From Variovorax sp. 54 (lineage in GTDB: Bacteria > Pseudomonadota > Gammaproteobacteria > Burkholderiales > Burkholderiaceae_C): a DNA stretch of 64,000 nucleotides. The stretch is taken from positions 6,217,501 through 6,281,500 of the forward strand of contig NZ_PEFF01000001.1 in the NCBI RefSeq assembly GCF_002754375.1, given 5' to 3'. Positions 10,212-19,065 of this stretch are shown one piece after another (within the stretch, counting starts at the first letter, position 1; each line of letters begins with the position of its first letter). A model generated the notes under the pieces. That model did no database searches, was not told the origin of the DNA, and saw only the letters and a program-made list of their open reading frames with translations. A program made the translations under genes and the position numbers.

Positions 10212-10329
10212 CGCCCCGGATGGCCGCCGGGCGAAGCGCCAGCCTGCGTCCGCGCCAGCTGTCGTGCGCCACGGTCGATTCGTCAGTCTGCAAGCAAGCG
10301 TTCGATACATAAACCAACAGGAGACAGCG

Positions 10330-11787
10330 ATGCCAGCGATGCGAAGAAATGCGATGTGGAAGGGGTGGGCCGCCGCGGCGGTCATGGCTTGGGCGGCGCA
10401 GGCCGCCACAGCGGCCGTGCCGCTGCCGGCGCTCGGCGCCAACCCGGCCGAGGTGAGCGTGTCCGGCCTGTCGGCGGGCGGCTTCATGGCGGTGCAGCTG
10501 CACGTGGCGTATTCGGCCACCTTCAAGCGCGGCGCGGGCGTGGTCGCCGGCGGTCCGTACTACTGCGCCGAGGGTTCGGTGACCAACGCCACCGGGCGCT
10601 GCATGACGCACAGCACCAGCATTCCGGTGTCGACGCTCGTGAGCACCACCAACAGCTGGGCCGCCAGCGGTGCGATCGACCCGGTGTCGAACCTCACCAA
10701 CTCGAAGGTCTACCTGTTCTCGGGCACCTCCGACAACACCGTCAAGCAGCCGGTGATGGACGACCTGAAGACGTATTACCAGAGCTTCGTGCCGGCCGCC
10801 AACACGGTCTACAAGAACAACCTCGGCGCGGGCCATGCGATGGTCACCGACGACTACGGCGGCGCCTGCAGCACCACGGCCGCGCCGTACATCAACAACT
10901 GCGGCTTCGATCTCGCGGGCGAGATCCTCACGCAGCTGTACGGCCCGCTGAACCCGCGCAACAACGGCACGCTCGGCGGCACCTTCACCGAGTTCAACCA
11001 GTCGGAGTTCGTCTCCGGCCACGGCGTGGCCGCCACCGGCTGGCTCTACGTGCCGCAGGCCTGCACCACCACCTCGTGCCGCGTGCACCTGGTGCTGCAC
11101 GGCTGCAAGCAGAACTACACCGACGTGAGCGACCAGTACGTCAAGAAGACGGGCTACAACCGTTGGGCCGACACCAACAACATCATCCTGATCTACCCGC
11201 AGACCAGCACCGCGGCCACCAACAGCTGCTGGGACTGGTGGGGCTACGACAGCGCCAACTACGCCAAGAAGTCGGGCCCGCAGATGGCGGCCATGAAGGC
11301 CATGATCGACCGCGTCACCGGCACGGCCGGCGGCGGCGGGCTGCCGGCGCCCACGGGCGTGGGCACCTCGGGCGCGACCAGCAGCAGCATGGTCGTCGGA
11401 TGGGCCGGCGTCTCGGGCGCCAGTGGCTACAACGTGTACCGCGGCGGCAGCAAGGTCAACGCCTCGCCCGTGACGGCCACCAGCTACACCGACACCGGCC
11501 TGGCAGCGTCGACCAGCTACAGCTGGACCGTGGCCGCGCTGAACGCGGCCAACGTCGAAGGCGCGATGTCGGCGGCCGCCACGGGCGCGACCACGGCGGG
11601 TTCGGGCGGCGGCGGCACCTGCTACACCGCGAGCAACTACACGCACACCATCGCCGGGCGCGCCTATGCGCTGTGGGGCCTGACCTATGCCAACGGCTCG
11701 GGCCAGTCGATGGGCCTGTGGAACATCTACGCCATGACCACGCTGAAGCAGACGGGCACCAACTACTACGTGATCGGTACCTGTTGA
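10330..11787 (+). CDS. Secreted short-chain-length PHA (PHB) depolymerase, type 2 catalytic domain, with FN3 and C-terminal binding domain
   Basis: 485 aa from ATG 10330, preceded by CAGGAGACAGCG. Signal peptide of about 29 residues. Catalytic domain: lipase box GLSAG (Ser48), probable Asp135 (SGTSDNT) and His169 (GAGHAMV). The oxyanion-hole motif VLHGC (His257) lies C-terminal to the triad, the order that defines type 2 extracellular PHB depolymerases. A fibronectin type III linker covers about residues 338-420, then a Gly-rich hinge and a Cys-bounded module (431-485) resembling substrate-binding domains of these enzymes. It would hydrolyse extracellular poly(3-hydroxybutyrate) to oligomers and monomer. 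Its position inside a LIV-type transporter operon suggests that the products are imported by that transporter. Confidence 0.9.
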   Translation: MPAMRRNAMWKGWAAAAVMAWAAQAATAAVPLPALGANPAEVSVSGLSAGGFMAVQLHVAYSATFKRGAGVVAGGPYYCAEGSVTNATGRCMTHSTSIPVSTLVSTTNSWAASGAIDPVSNLTNSKVYLFSGTSDNTVKQPVMDDLKTYYQSFVPAANTVYKNNLGAGHAMVTDDYGGACSTTAAPYINNCGFDLAGEILTQLYGPLNPRNNGTLGGTFTEFNQSEFVSGHGVAATGWLYVPQACTTTSCRVHLVLHGCKQNYTDVSDQYVKKTGYNRWADTNNIILIYPQTSTAATNSCWDWWGYDSANYAKKSGPQMAAMKAMIDRVTGTAGGGGLPAPTGVGTSGATSSSMVVGWAGVSGASGYNVYRGGSKVNASPVTATSYTDTGLAASTSYSWTVAALNAANVEGAMSAAATGATTAGSGGGGTCYTASNYTHTIAGRAYALWGLTYANGSGQSMGLWNIYAMTTLKQTGTNYYVIGTC

Positions 11788-11836
11788 GGCCGCTCACCCA
11801 CTTCTGATTTTTTCGATTCGCAAGGACCTTTCCACA

Positions 11837-12604
11837 ATGCTTGAGACCCGGGATCTGACCATCCGCTTCGGAGGGCACGTGGCCGTCAACGGCGTGAGCT
11901 GCGCATTCGCGCCAGGCACGCTGACGGCCATCGTCGGCCCCAACGGCGCGGGCAAGACCACTTACTTCAACCTGATCTCCGGGCAGCTCAAGGCCACGGC
12001 CGGCACGGTGTCGCTCGACGGGCAACCGTTGTCGCACCTGTCGCCGTCGGCGCGCACGCACGCCGGGCTGGGGCGCGCGTTCCAGCTCACCAACCTGTTC
12101 CCGAACCTCACGGTGCTGGAGAACGTGCGGCTCGCCGTGCAGGCCACGCGTGCCGGCGCGCACCGCCACGGGCTCAACCTGTGGAGCATCTGGAGCGACC
12201 ACAAGGCGCTGACCGAACGCGCCGACCAGATCCTGACCGACGTGGCGCTGGAGCCGCGCGCCCACGCCACCGTGGCCAGCCTGCCGCACGGTGACCAGCG
12301 CAAGCTCGAGGTGGCGCTGTTGATGGCGCTCGAACCCAAGGTCTTCATGTTCGACGAGCCCACGGCCGGCATGCATGCGGCCGAGGCGCCCGTCATCCTC
12401 GACCTGATCCGCAAACTGAAGCAGGACAAGACCAAGACCATCCTCTTGGTGGAACACAAGATGGACGTGGTGCGCGAACTCGCGGACCGCATCATCGTGC
12501 TGCACAACGGCACGCTCGTGGCCGACGGCGAACCGGCCGAGGTGATCGCCTCGCCCGTGGTGCAAGAGGCCTACCTGGGCATCGCGAAGGAGGCCGCTGC
12601 ATGA
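11837..12604 (+). CDS. LIV-type ABC transporter ATPase (LivG type)
   Basis: 255 aa. Walker A GPNGAGKTT (residues 34-42), Walker B VFMFDEPTAGM and the H-loop LLVEHKMD are intact. The signature is the degenerate LPHGDQRK, normal for the LivG group (usually LSHGEQ). The C-terminus has the LivG-typical extension. It follows the depolymerase by 49 bases and would form the heterodimeric motor with the ATPase at 12750-13478. Confidence 0.93.
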   Translation: MLETRDLTIRFGGHVAVNGVSCAFAPGTLTAIVGPNGAGKTTYFNLISGQLKATAGTVSLDGQPLSHLSPSARTHAGLGRAFQLTNLFPNLTVLENVRLAVQATRAGAHRHGLNLWSIWSDHKALTERADQILTDVALEPRAHATVASLPHGDQRKLEVALLMALEPKVFMFDEPTAGMHAAEAPVILDLIRKLKQDKTKTILLVEHKMDVVRELADRIIVLHNGTLVADGEPAEVIASPVVQEAYLGIAKEAAA

Positions 12605-12629
12605 AGACGGCCCCGATGAATTCGAATGT

Positions 12630-12745
12630 CTCCCTCCCCTCCCGGGGGAGGGCAGGGGTGGGGGCTCGCGGCCTCCACACCACCGCAGCCTTGCAAGCGC
12701 CGCTTGCCCCCATCCCAGCCTTCCCCCGGAAGGGGAAGGAGCAAG
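12630..12745. repeat. REP-type palindromic doublet (degenerate) in the transporter operon
   Basis: Two GC-rich arms of about 35 bases (from about 12631 and up to about 12741) are inverted copies of each other with roughly five mismatches; each arm also contains its own short hairpin. The element fills the gap between the two ATPase genes. It shares the flanks GAATTC-AATGTCT (left) and GCAAGA (right) with the element at 13490-13620, so both belong to one repeat family. Confidence 0.75.
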
Positions 12746-12749
12746 ACCT

Positions 12750-13478
12750 ATGAGCACTCCGAACCTCCTGACCCTCGAAGGCGTGCAGACGCACATCGGG
12801 GCGTACCACATCCTGCACGGCGTCGACCTCGCCGTGCCCCGGGGCCAGCTCACCATGCTGCTGGGCCGCAACGGCGCGGGTAAGACCACCACGCTGCGAA
12901 CCATCATGGGCCTGTGGCATGCGTCGCAGGGCAGGGTGCAGTTCGACGGCAAGGACATCACGGCCATGCACACGCCGCAGATCGCTGGGCTCGGCGTGGC
13001 CTACGTGCCTGAGAACATGGGCATCTTTTCCGACCTCACGGTGAAGGAGAACATGGTGCTGGCCGCGCGCGGCGCGAAGAACGCCGACGCCATCGACGAC
13101 ACGCGGCTGAAGTGGATCTTCAAGCTCTTCCCCGCGGTCGAGAAGTTCTGGAACCACCCGGCCGGCAAGCTGTCGGGCGGGCAGAAGCAGATGCTGGCCG
13201 TGTCGCGCGCCATCGTCGAGCCGCGCCAGCTGCTCATCATCGACGAGCCCAGCAAGGGCCTGGCGCCCGTGATGATCAACAACATGATCGAAGCCTTCGG
13301 CGAGCTCAAGGCGAGCGGCGTGACGATCCTGCTGGTCGAACAGAACATCCACTTCGCCCAGCGCCTGGGCGACACCGTCGCGGTGATGGACAACGGCCGC
13401 GTGGTGCACAGCGGCTCGATGGCCGCGTTTTCTGCGGATGCGCAATTGCAGCAATCTCTCTTGGGTCTCGCGCTATGA
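12750..13478 (+). CDS. LIV-type ABC transporter ATPase (LivF type)
   Basis: 242 aa. Walker A GRNGAGKTT (39-47), signature LSGGQKQ, Walker B LLIIDEPSKGLAP and H-loop LLVEQN are all canonical for LivF. The start is ATG 12750 with GGAAGGAG, which is part of the right arm of the preceding repeat, as its ribosome-binding site. Partner of the LivG-type ATPase upstream. Confidence 0.93.
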   Translation: MSTPNLLTLEGVQTHIGAYHILHGVDLAVPRGQLTMLLGRNGAGKTTTLRTIMGLWHASQGRVQFDGKDITAMHTPQIAGLGVAYVPENMGIFSDLTVKENMVLAARGAKNADAIDDTRLKWIFKLFPAVEKFWNHPAGKLSGGQKQMLAVSRAIVEPRQLLIIDEPSKGLAPVMINNMIEAFGELKASGVTILLVEQNIHFAQRLGDTVAVMDNGRVVHSGSMAAFSADAQLQQSLLGLAL

Positions 13479-13489
13479 CGAATTCAATG

Positions 13490-13620
13490 TCTTGTTCCCT
13501 CTCCCGCTTGCGGGAGAGGGCTAGGGTGAGGGTGAACGGCCTGTGCAATGGCCACGCCCTCTTTTCGGTGCCGCTGGCCCTCACCCCAACCCTCTCCCGC
13601 AAGCGGGAGAGGGGGCAAGA
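13490..13620. repeat. REP-type palindromic doublet (well preserved)
   Basis: Left arm 13497-13532 and right arm 13578-13613 are inverted copies with only two mismatches in 36 bases. Each arm begins or ends in an 11-bp hairpin CCCTCTCCCGC/GCGGGAGAGGG. The symmetry extends outwards to TCTTG at both ends. The element occupies nearly the whole gap between the second ATPase gene and the first permease gene. Such doublets (REPINs) are mobilised in trans by RAYT transposases; no such gene is in this window. Confidence 0.85.
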
Positions 13621-13635
13621 AAAAGGAGCGCAGCA

Positions 13636-14619
13636 ATGAAGGCACTCGATTTCGACTGGAAGCCGCTGCTGCTCGCACCGGTACTCGCCCTCATCGCGCT
13701 GCCGCTCACCGGCTCCTTCTCCACCTGGCTCACGCTCACCGTTGCCGGCCTGGCGATGGGCATGATCATCTTCATCATCGCCTCGGGCCTCACGCTGGTG
13801 TTCGGGCTGATGGACGTGCTGAACTTCGGCCACGGCGTGTTCATTGCGCTGGGCGCCTTCGTGGCCAGCAGCGTGCTCGGCCTCATGGGCGACTGGACCG
13901 GCTCGGGCGAGCTGTGGCGCAACCTCGTGGCCGTGTTCCCGGCCATGCTGGCCGCGATGGCGGTGGCCGGCGCCATCGGCCTGGCCTTCGAGCGCTTCAT
14001 CGTGCGGCCGGTGTACGGCCAGCACCTGAAGCAGATCCTCATCACGATGGGCGGCATGATCATCGGCGAAGAGCTCATCAAGGTGATCTGGGGCCCGGCG
14101 CAGATTCCGCTGCCGCTGCCCGAGGCGCTGCGCGGTTCGCTGCTGATCGGCGACGCCGCCATCAGCAAGTACCGCCTGCTCGCCGTTGCGGTCGGCGTGG
14201 TGGTGTTCGGCGTGCTCGCCTGGACGCTGGGCCGCACCAAGATCGGCCTGCTCATCCGCGCCGGTGTTCAAGACCGCGAGATGGTCGAGTCGCTGGGCTA
14301 CCGCATCGGACGCCTGTTCGTCGGCGTGTTCGTGGTGGGCAGTGCGTTGGCCGGCCTGGGCGGCGTGATGTGGGGCCTGTTCCAGCAGAACCTGGTGCCG
14401 CAGATGGGCGCGCAGGTCAACGTGCTGATCTTCATCGTGATCATCATCGGCGGGCTGGGTTCGACCGGCGGCGCGCTGCTCGGCGCGGTGCTCGTGGGGC
14501 TCATGACCAACTACATCGGCTTTTTGCTGCCCACGCTCACGCAGTTCGCGAGCATCTTCCTCATGGTGGCCGTGCTGCTGTGGCGCCCGCAGGGCGTGTA
14601 CCCCGTGGCGAACCGTTGA
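13636..14619 (+). CDS. LIV-type ABC transporter permease (LivH type)
   Basis: 327 aa. ATG 13636 is preceded by AAAGGAGCGCAGCA; the longer upstream frame runs through the repeat and is rejected. There are about eight membrane helices, with the conserved LivH segment TLVFGLMDVLNFGHG and the late motif LGSTGGALLGA. With the LivM-type subunit (14633-15700) it forms the transmembrane channel. Confidence 0.93.
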   Translation: MKALDFDWKPLLLAPVLALIALPLTGSFSTWLTLTVAGLAMGMIIFIIASGLTLVFGLMDVLNFGHGVFIALGAFVASSVLGLMGDWTGSGELWRNLVAVFPAMLAAMAVAGAIGLAFERFIVRPVYGQHLKQILITMGGMIIGEELIKVIWGPAQIPLPLPEALRGSLLIGDAAISKYRLLAVAVGVVVFGVLAWTLGRTKIGLLIRAGVQDREMVESLGYRIGRLFVGVFVVGSALAGLGGVMWGLFQQNLVPQMGAQVNVLIFIVIIIGGLGSTGGALLGAVLVGLMTNYIGFLLPTLTQFASIFLMVAVLLWRPQGVYPVANR

Positions 14620-14632
14620 GGAGAAAGCCGTC

Positions 14633-15700
14633 ATGTTCCTGAAACGACTTCTCTCCAACGACATGCCGCGCAGCCGCCTGCTGGCGCTGCTGCTGGTGGC
14701 GCTGTTCCTGGCGCTGGCCTTTGCGCCGTTCCTGTTCCCGGGCGTGAAGGCGCTCAGCGTCGCGGCCAAGATCCTGGTGTTCGTGGTGCTGGTCGCGAGC
14801 TTCGACCTGCTGCTGGGCTACACCGGCATCGTAAGCTTTGCGCACACGATGTTCTTCGGCATCGGCGCCTACGGCATCGCCATCTCGGCCTCGCGGCTCG
14901 GGCCCAACTGGGGTGCGGTGCTGGTGGGGCTGGGTGCGTCGCTCGCCATCTCGCTCGTGCTCTCGCTGGCCATCGGCCTGTTCTCGCTGCGGGTGCGCGC
15001 GATCTTCTTCGCGATGATCACGCTGGCCGTGGCCTCGGCGTTCCAGACGCTGGCCTCGCAGCTCTCGGACTTCACCGGCGGCGAAGACGGCCTGACCTTC
15101 AAGTTGCCCGAACTGATCTCGCCGAGCTTCGAGTTCGCCGAAGAGCCGTTCCTCGGCGTCTCGCTCGACGGTCGGCTGCTGTGCTACTACCTGCTGTTCG
15201 TGGCGGCGGTGGTGCTGGTGCTGGCGATGCTGCGCATCGTGAACTCGCCCTTCGGGCGCGTGCTGCAGGCCATCCGCGAGAACGAGTTCCGCGCCGAGGC
15301 CATCGGCTACCGCGTGGTGGTGTACCGCACCACGGCGGCCGTGCTGTCGGCGCTGTTCGCCACGCTGGCCGGCGCGATGCTCGCCATCTGGCTGCGCTAC
15401 AACGGACCCGACACCTCGCTGAGCTTCGAGATCATGATCGACGTGCTGCTCATCGTGGTGATCGGCGGCATGGGCACGATCTACGGCGCGGCCATCGGCG
15501 CGGTGCTGTTCGTGGTGGCGCAGAGCTACCTGCAGGACCTGCTGCGCCTGGGCAACGAGGCCGCAAGCGGCCTGCCATGGCTCGCAGCGCTGCTGTCGCC
15601 CGACCGCTGGCTGCTGTGGCTGGGCGTGCTGTTCGTGCTGTCGGTGTATTACTTTCCCACGGGCATCGTCGGCAAGCTGCGGGCGAGGGCGGCGAGATGA
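14633..15700 (+). CDS. LIV-type ABC transporter permease (LivM type)
   Basis: 355 aa, starting 13 bases after the LivH-type stop with a GAGGAGAAAG site. It has around ten hydrophobic helices and the LivM hallmarks LLLGYTGIVSFAHTMFFGIGAY and AIRENEFRAEAIGYRV, the latter being the cytoplasmic coupling loop contacting the ATPase. Its stop overlaps the start of the next gene (ATGA), tying the hydrolase at 15697 to the transporter. Confidence 0.93.
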   Translation: MFLKRLLSNDMPRSRLLALLLVALFLALAFAPFLFPGVKALSVAAKILVFVVLVASFDLLLGYTGIVSFAHTMFFGIGAYGIAISASRLGPNWGAVLVGLGASLAISLVLSLAIGLFSLRVRAIFFAMITLAVASAFQTLASQLSDFTGGEDGLTFKLPELISPSFEFAEEPFLGVSLDGRLLCYYLLFVAAVVLVLAMLRIVNSPFGRVLQAIRENEFRAEAIGYRVVVYRTTAAVLSALFATLAGAMLAIWLRYNGPDTSLSFEIMIDVLLIVVIGGMGTIYGAAIGAVLFVVAQSYLQDLLRLGNEAASGLPWLAALLSPDRWLLWLGVLFVLSVYYFPTGIVGKLRARAAR

Positions 15701-16596
15701 GCGACGGCAACAACAACAGCACCATGACGCCGACATCGCACTACGCCCAGCTCTGCGGCCGTGAAATCCACTGGCTCGATTGGGGCGCCGCCAACGCGCC
15801 CGTCGTCATCGCCTGGCACGGCCTGGCGCGCACCAGCCGCGACATGGACGAGCTGGCGCAGCACTTCGCGGCGCGCGGCTTCCGCGTGATCTGCCCTGAC
15901 ACACTGGGGCGCGGCCTGAGCCAATGGAGCCCGGCACCCGACGACGAATACACGCTCGCGTTCTACGCGCGCCTGGCCAATGCGCTGTGCGACGAGTTGC
16001 GGCTGGGCCGCGTGCATTGGGTGGGCACGTCGATGGGCGGCGCGATCGGCACGGTCTGCGCGTCGGGCCTGTTCGAGCCGCGCATGAAGGCGCGCATCGC
16101 CAGCCTCACGCTCAACGACAACGCACCGCAGCTCGCGCAGGCCGCCATCGAGCGCATCCGCGCCTATGCCGGCGACCCGCCGGCCTTCGACACCGTGGCC
16201 GAGCTCGAGGCTTTCTTCCGCACGGTCTACAAGCCCTATGGCTGGCTCAGCGATGCGCAGTGGCGCCGGCTGACCGAAAGCTCCACGCGCCGCCTGGCCG
16301 ACGGCCGCGTCACGCCGCACTACGACCCGGCGATGGTCAAACAGTTCAGCGCGCACGACAACGACTACCTGATCTGGCCGCACTACGACGTGATCGAGGC
16401 GCCGGTGCTCTGTCTGCGCGGCGCCGAGTCCGACCTCGTGCTGCCCGAGGTGATCGACGAGATGCACCGGCGCGGGCCGGGTGCGGCCGGGCGCCTGCAG
16501 GTGATCGAGGTTGCGGGCTGTGGCCACGCGCCCGCGCTCAACGTGGCGGAACAACTGGACCCGATCGAAGGGTTTATTCGCGCGGCGGGTCGTTGA
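15697..16596 (+). CDS. Alpha/beta hydrolase translationally coupled to the transporter
   Basis: 299 aa. ATG 15697 overlaps the permease stop. Alpha/beta hydrolase fold with the oxyanion segment WHGLARTS, nucleophile elbow GTSMGG (Ser about residue 112), acid near ESDLVLPE and catalytic His in GCGHAPAL. There is no signal peptide, so it acts in the cytoplasm. Given the secreted depolymerase and the transporter before it, cleavage of imported 3-hydroxybutyrate dimers or oligomers is a reasonable inference; the sequence alone supports only an esterase-like hydrolase. Confidence 0.88.
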   Translation: MSDGNNNSTMTPTSHYAQLCGREIHWLDWGAANAPVVIAWHGLARTSRDMDELAQHFAARGFRVICPDTLGRGLSQWSPAPDDEYTLAFYARLANALCDELRLGRVHWVGTSMGGAIGTVCASGLFEPRMKARIASLTLNDNAPQLAQAAIERIRAYAGDPPAFDTVAELEAFFRTVYKPYGWLSDAQWRRLTESSTRRLADGRVTPHYDPAMVKQFSAHDNDYLIWPHYDVIEAPVLCLRGAESDLVLPEVIDEMHRRGPGAAGRLQVIEVAGCGHAPALNVAEQLDPIEGFIRAAGR

Positions 16597-16648
16597 AGGC
16601 GCGGCCGGATCACAATCCGGCCGACTTCAACTCCAAGATCACCTCGCC

Positions 16649-17155
16649 ATGGCCCTCTCGATGTACGACCTGTCCGTGCCGGTTTTCACCCGCGGACTCG
16701 GCCAACTCACCCACCTGCTCGACAAGGGCCTCGCGCATGCGAAGGCCCAGGGCATCGATCCGGCGACGCTGGTCGACGCGCGCCTCGCGCCCGACATGCT
16801 CACGCTGGCCGGCCAGATCCAGCGTGCGAGCGACGCCTCGAAGCTGGGCACGGCGCGCATCGCGGGCATCACCGCGCCGAGCTTTCCCGACGAGGAAAAG
16901 ACCTGGGACGATCTGCTGGCCCGCATCGCGAAGACGCAGGATTTCCTGGCGACCGTGGACCGCGCGCTCATCGACGGCCAGGAAGAACGCCCCGTGACCA
17001 TCAAGGCGCGCGAAGGCGAGGCGCACTTCACCGCGCAGCGCTACCTGCTGCAGTTCGCACTGCCGAACTTCTTCTTCCACGTGACCACCGCCTACGACGT
17101 GCTGCGCCACAAGGGCGTGCCGGTCGGCAAGATGGACTTCCTCGGCCGCTTCTGA
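16649..17155 (+). CDS. DUF1993 family protein
   Basis: 168 aa from ATG 16649. It matches the DUF1993 pattern, a DinB-like four-helix protein: MYDLSVPVFTRGLGQL at the N-terminus, then a central TWDDLLARI and a C-terminal LPNFFFHVTTAYDVLRHKGV helix with conserved His residues. No enzyme activity is established for the family. It lies 52 bases after the hydrolase, with no obvious terminator, and may be the last gene of the sigma-54 operon. Its link to that pathway is not obvious. Confidence 0.85.
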   Translation: MALSMYDLSVPVFTRGLGQLTHLLDKGLAHAKAQGIDPATLVDARLAPDMLTLAGQIQRASDASKLGTARIAGITAPSFPDEEKTWDDLLARIAKTQDFLATVDRALIDGQEERPVTIKAREGEAHFTAQRYLLQFALPNFFFHVTTAYDVLRHKGVPVGKMDFLGRF

Positions 17156-17161
17156 GTTCGT

Positions 17162-18013
17162 TCAGGCGCGGCGTGCCGCCAGCGCGTACATCAGCGGAAT
17201 GCGCGGCATGCCTTCGGGCGGTGCCATGCGGCGTCCGCCCATGTCGCGCATGCCCTCGAAGGGCTTCCAGCCGTTCGTGTACGGGTACTCCTCGAAACGC
17301 TCGATGGCCAGGCCCGCCTGCGCGAGCGCGGTCGTCACCTGGCCCACGCCCCAGGTGAACTCGAAACTCGGGTGCGGGTTGCGAAAGCCCTGCACGCCGG
17401 GCACCGGGCGATCGTCCGGCACGAGGCCGTCGCCGGATTCGGCCACGTAGTCGCCCACGCCTTCCTCGGGCACGGGCGCGTCGTTGAAGTAGTCGTAGTG
17501 GAACTGCCACTGCGGGTCGAACACCAGCGCAAACGGGTGGAACTCGACGATCACGAAGCGCCCGCCGGGCTTGAGCAACTGCGCCACGCCGCGCGCCCAG
17601 GCACCGAGGTCGGACAGCCAGCACAGCGTGCCGTACGAACAGAACACGAGGTCATGGCGCTCGCCGCGCGCGGCGGCGGCCTCGAAGTAGTCGTAGACGT
17701 CCGCACGCTCGAAGCGCGCCGCAACGCCCGAGTCGGCCGAGAGCCGGGTGGCGAAGTCGATGGCTTCGTCGGAGATGTCGACGCCCGTCACGCGTGCGCC
17801 GCGGCGCGCGATGCTCAGGCTGTCCTGTCCCGCGTTGCATTGCAGGTGCAGCACCGAGAGGCCGTTCACGTCGCCGAGCAGGGCGCTTTCCTCGGGGAAC
17901 AGCGTGGAGCCGCCCGCGCGGAAGAAGGCGGCCTGGTCGCCCTTGTGGCTGTTGTGTGCGACCGTGGCTGCGTTCCACGACTGGCGGTTGGCTTCGTGCA
18001 GGTCTTTCTTCAT
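17162..18013 (-). CDS. Class I SAM-dependent methyltransferase
   Basis: 283 aa. The start at 18013 ([14 protein letters not shown]) overlaps the ferrochelatase stop by 4 bases; a longer reading frame upstream is ignored. SAM-binding motif I is an atypical [16 protein letters not shown] (residues about 52-67), followed by [11 protein letters not shown] and the post-motif [15 protein letters not shown]. Substrate unknown. Coupling to hemH is probably only operonic. It ends 6 bases from the DUF1993 stop on the opposite strand. Confidence 0.9.
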   Translation of the reverse strand: MKKDLHEANRQSWNAATVAHNSHKGDQAAFFRAGGSTLFPEESALLGDVNGLSVLHLQCNAGQDSLSIARRGARVTGVDISDEAIDFATRLSADSGVAARFERADVYDYFEAAAARGERHDLVFCSYGTLCWLSDLGAWARGVAQLLKPGGRFVIVEFHPFALVFDPQWQFHYDYFNDAPVPEEGVGDYVAESGDGLVPDDRPVPGVQGFRNPHPSFEFTWGVGQVTTALAQAGLAIERFEEYPYTNGWKPFEGMRDMGGRRMAPPEGMPRIPLMYALAARRA

Positions 18014-19050
18014 GGTGTGGTCGTGTGGGGTCGGGTGGGCCAGCCCGCCAGGTGGCGTTCGGCGATGCCCGCGAGCGCGGTGATCCACGCCGGGCTGTCG
18101 TTGAGGCAGGGGATGTAGCCGAAGCGTTCACCGCCCGCGTGCAGGAAGGCTTCGCGACCTTCCATCGCGATTTCTTCGAGCGTTTCGAGGCAGTCGGCCG
18201 GAAAGCCGGGGCACACCACGTCGACGTGCTTCACGCCGCTGGCGCCGAGTTCGCGCAAGGTCGGCTCGGTGTAGGGCTCCAGCCACTTGGCGCGGCCGAA
18301 GCGCGACTGGAAGGTCGTGCGGTACTGCGTGGACGCCAGGCCCAGCCGCGCCGCGAGCAGGCGCGCGGTCTCGAGGCACTGCGCCTCGTAGGGATCGCCG
18401 AGCGCGATGTTGCGTGCGGGAATGCCGTGGAAGCTCATCACCAGCAGCTCGCCGCGGCCTTCGGTCTTCCAGTGCTTCTCGATGCCTTGCGCGAGCGCCT
18501 CGATGTAGGCCGGGTCGTCGTGGTACTGGTTGACGAAGCGGAACTCGGGCACGCGGCGCTGGCGGCGGCTCCACGCGTTCACCGCGTCGATCACGCTGGC
18601 CGTGGTGGTGGCCGAGTACTGCGGATAGGCCTGCAGCACCAGCACGCGCGTCGCGCCCTCGGCTTGCAGCGCATCGAGCCGCGAGGCGATCGACGGGTTG
18701 GCGTAGCGCATCGCGTCGCGCACCGTCACGCGATGGCCGCGTTCGCCGAGCCAGCCGGCCAGCAGGGTGGCCTGCTTCTGCGTCCAGACCTTGAGCGGCG
18801 AGCCCTCGGGCAGCCAGATGCTCGCGTACTTGGCGGCCGACTTCGCAGGCCGCGTGCGCAGGATGATGCCGTGCAGGATCAGCGCCCACAGCACCCTGGG
18901 GATCTCGACCACGCGCGGGTCGCCGAGAAATTCGGCGAGGTAGGGGCGCACCGCGGCGGCGGTGGGGGCATCGGGCGAACCGAGGTTGCACCAGAGCACG
19001 GCGGTGCGGTCGTTCTTGCTGTTCTGACTGTCTTGGGGGGCGAGAGGCAT
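18010..19050 (-). CDS. hemH: Ferrochelatase (protoheme ferro-lyase)
   Basis: 346 aa. It inserts ferrous iron into protoporphyrin IX, the last step of protoheme synthesis, at the cytoplasmic face of the membrane. Visible motifs: [12 protein letters not shown] at the start, the catalytic His in MSFHGIP, the [10 protein letters not shown] substrate region, and a conserved C-terminal [17 protein letters not shown] with the metal-site glutamates. Length is normal for proteobacteria. Start ATG 19050 is only 15 bases from the divergent HAD gene start. Confidence 0.95.
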   Translation of the reverse strand: MPLAPQDSQNSKNDRTAVLWCNLGSPDAPTAAAVRPYLAEFLGDPRVVEIPRVLWALILHGIILRTRPAKSAAKYASIWLPEGSPLKVWTQKQATLLAGWLGERGHRVTVRDAMRYANPSIASRLDALQAEGATRVLVLQAYPQYSATTTASVIDAVNAWSRRQRRVPEFRFVNQYHDDPAYIEALAQGIEKHWKTEGRGELLVMSFHGIPARNIALGDPYEAQCLETARLLAARLGLASTQYRTTFQSRFGRAKWLEPYTEPTLRELGASGVKHVDVVCPGFPADCLETLEEIAMEGREAFLHAGGERFGYIPCLNDSPAWITALAGIAERHLAGWPTRPHTTTP

Positions 19051-19065
19051 GCGATATTCTCAGGC

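Noticed and set aside
10212..10329. Second sigma-54 promoter before the depolymerase gene
   Set aside because: No GG-N10-GC element with acceptable flanking bases was found in the gap.
12626..12883. Short frame starting inside the first REP doublet
   Set aside because: Begins within the palindromic repeat and overlaps the LivF-type gene in another frame.
12605..13635. Possible CRISPR-like or IS remnant
   Set aside because: Only two inverted doublets, no regular spacers, no terminal repeats with target duplications and no transposase; REP-type elements fit better.
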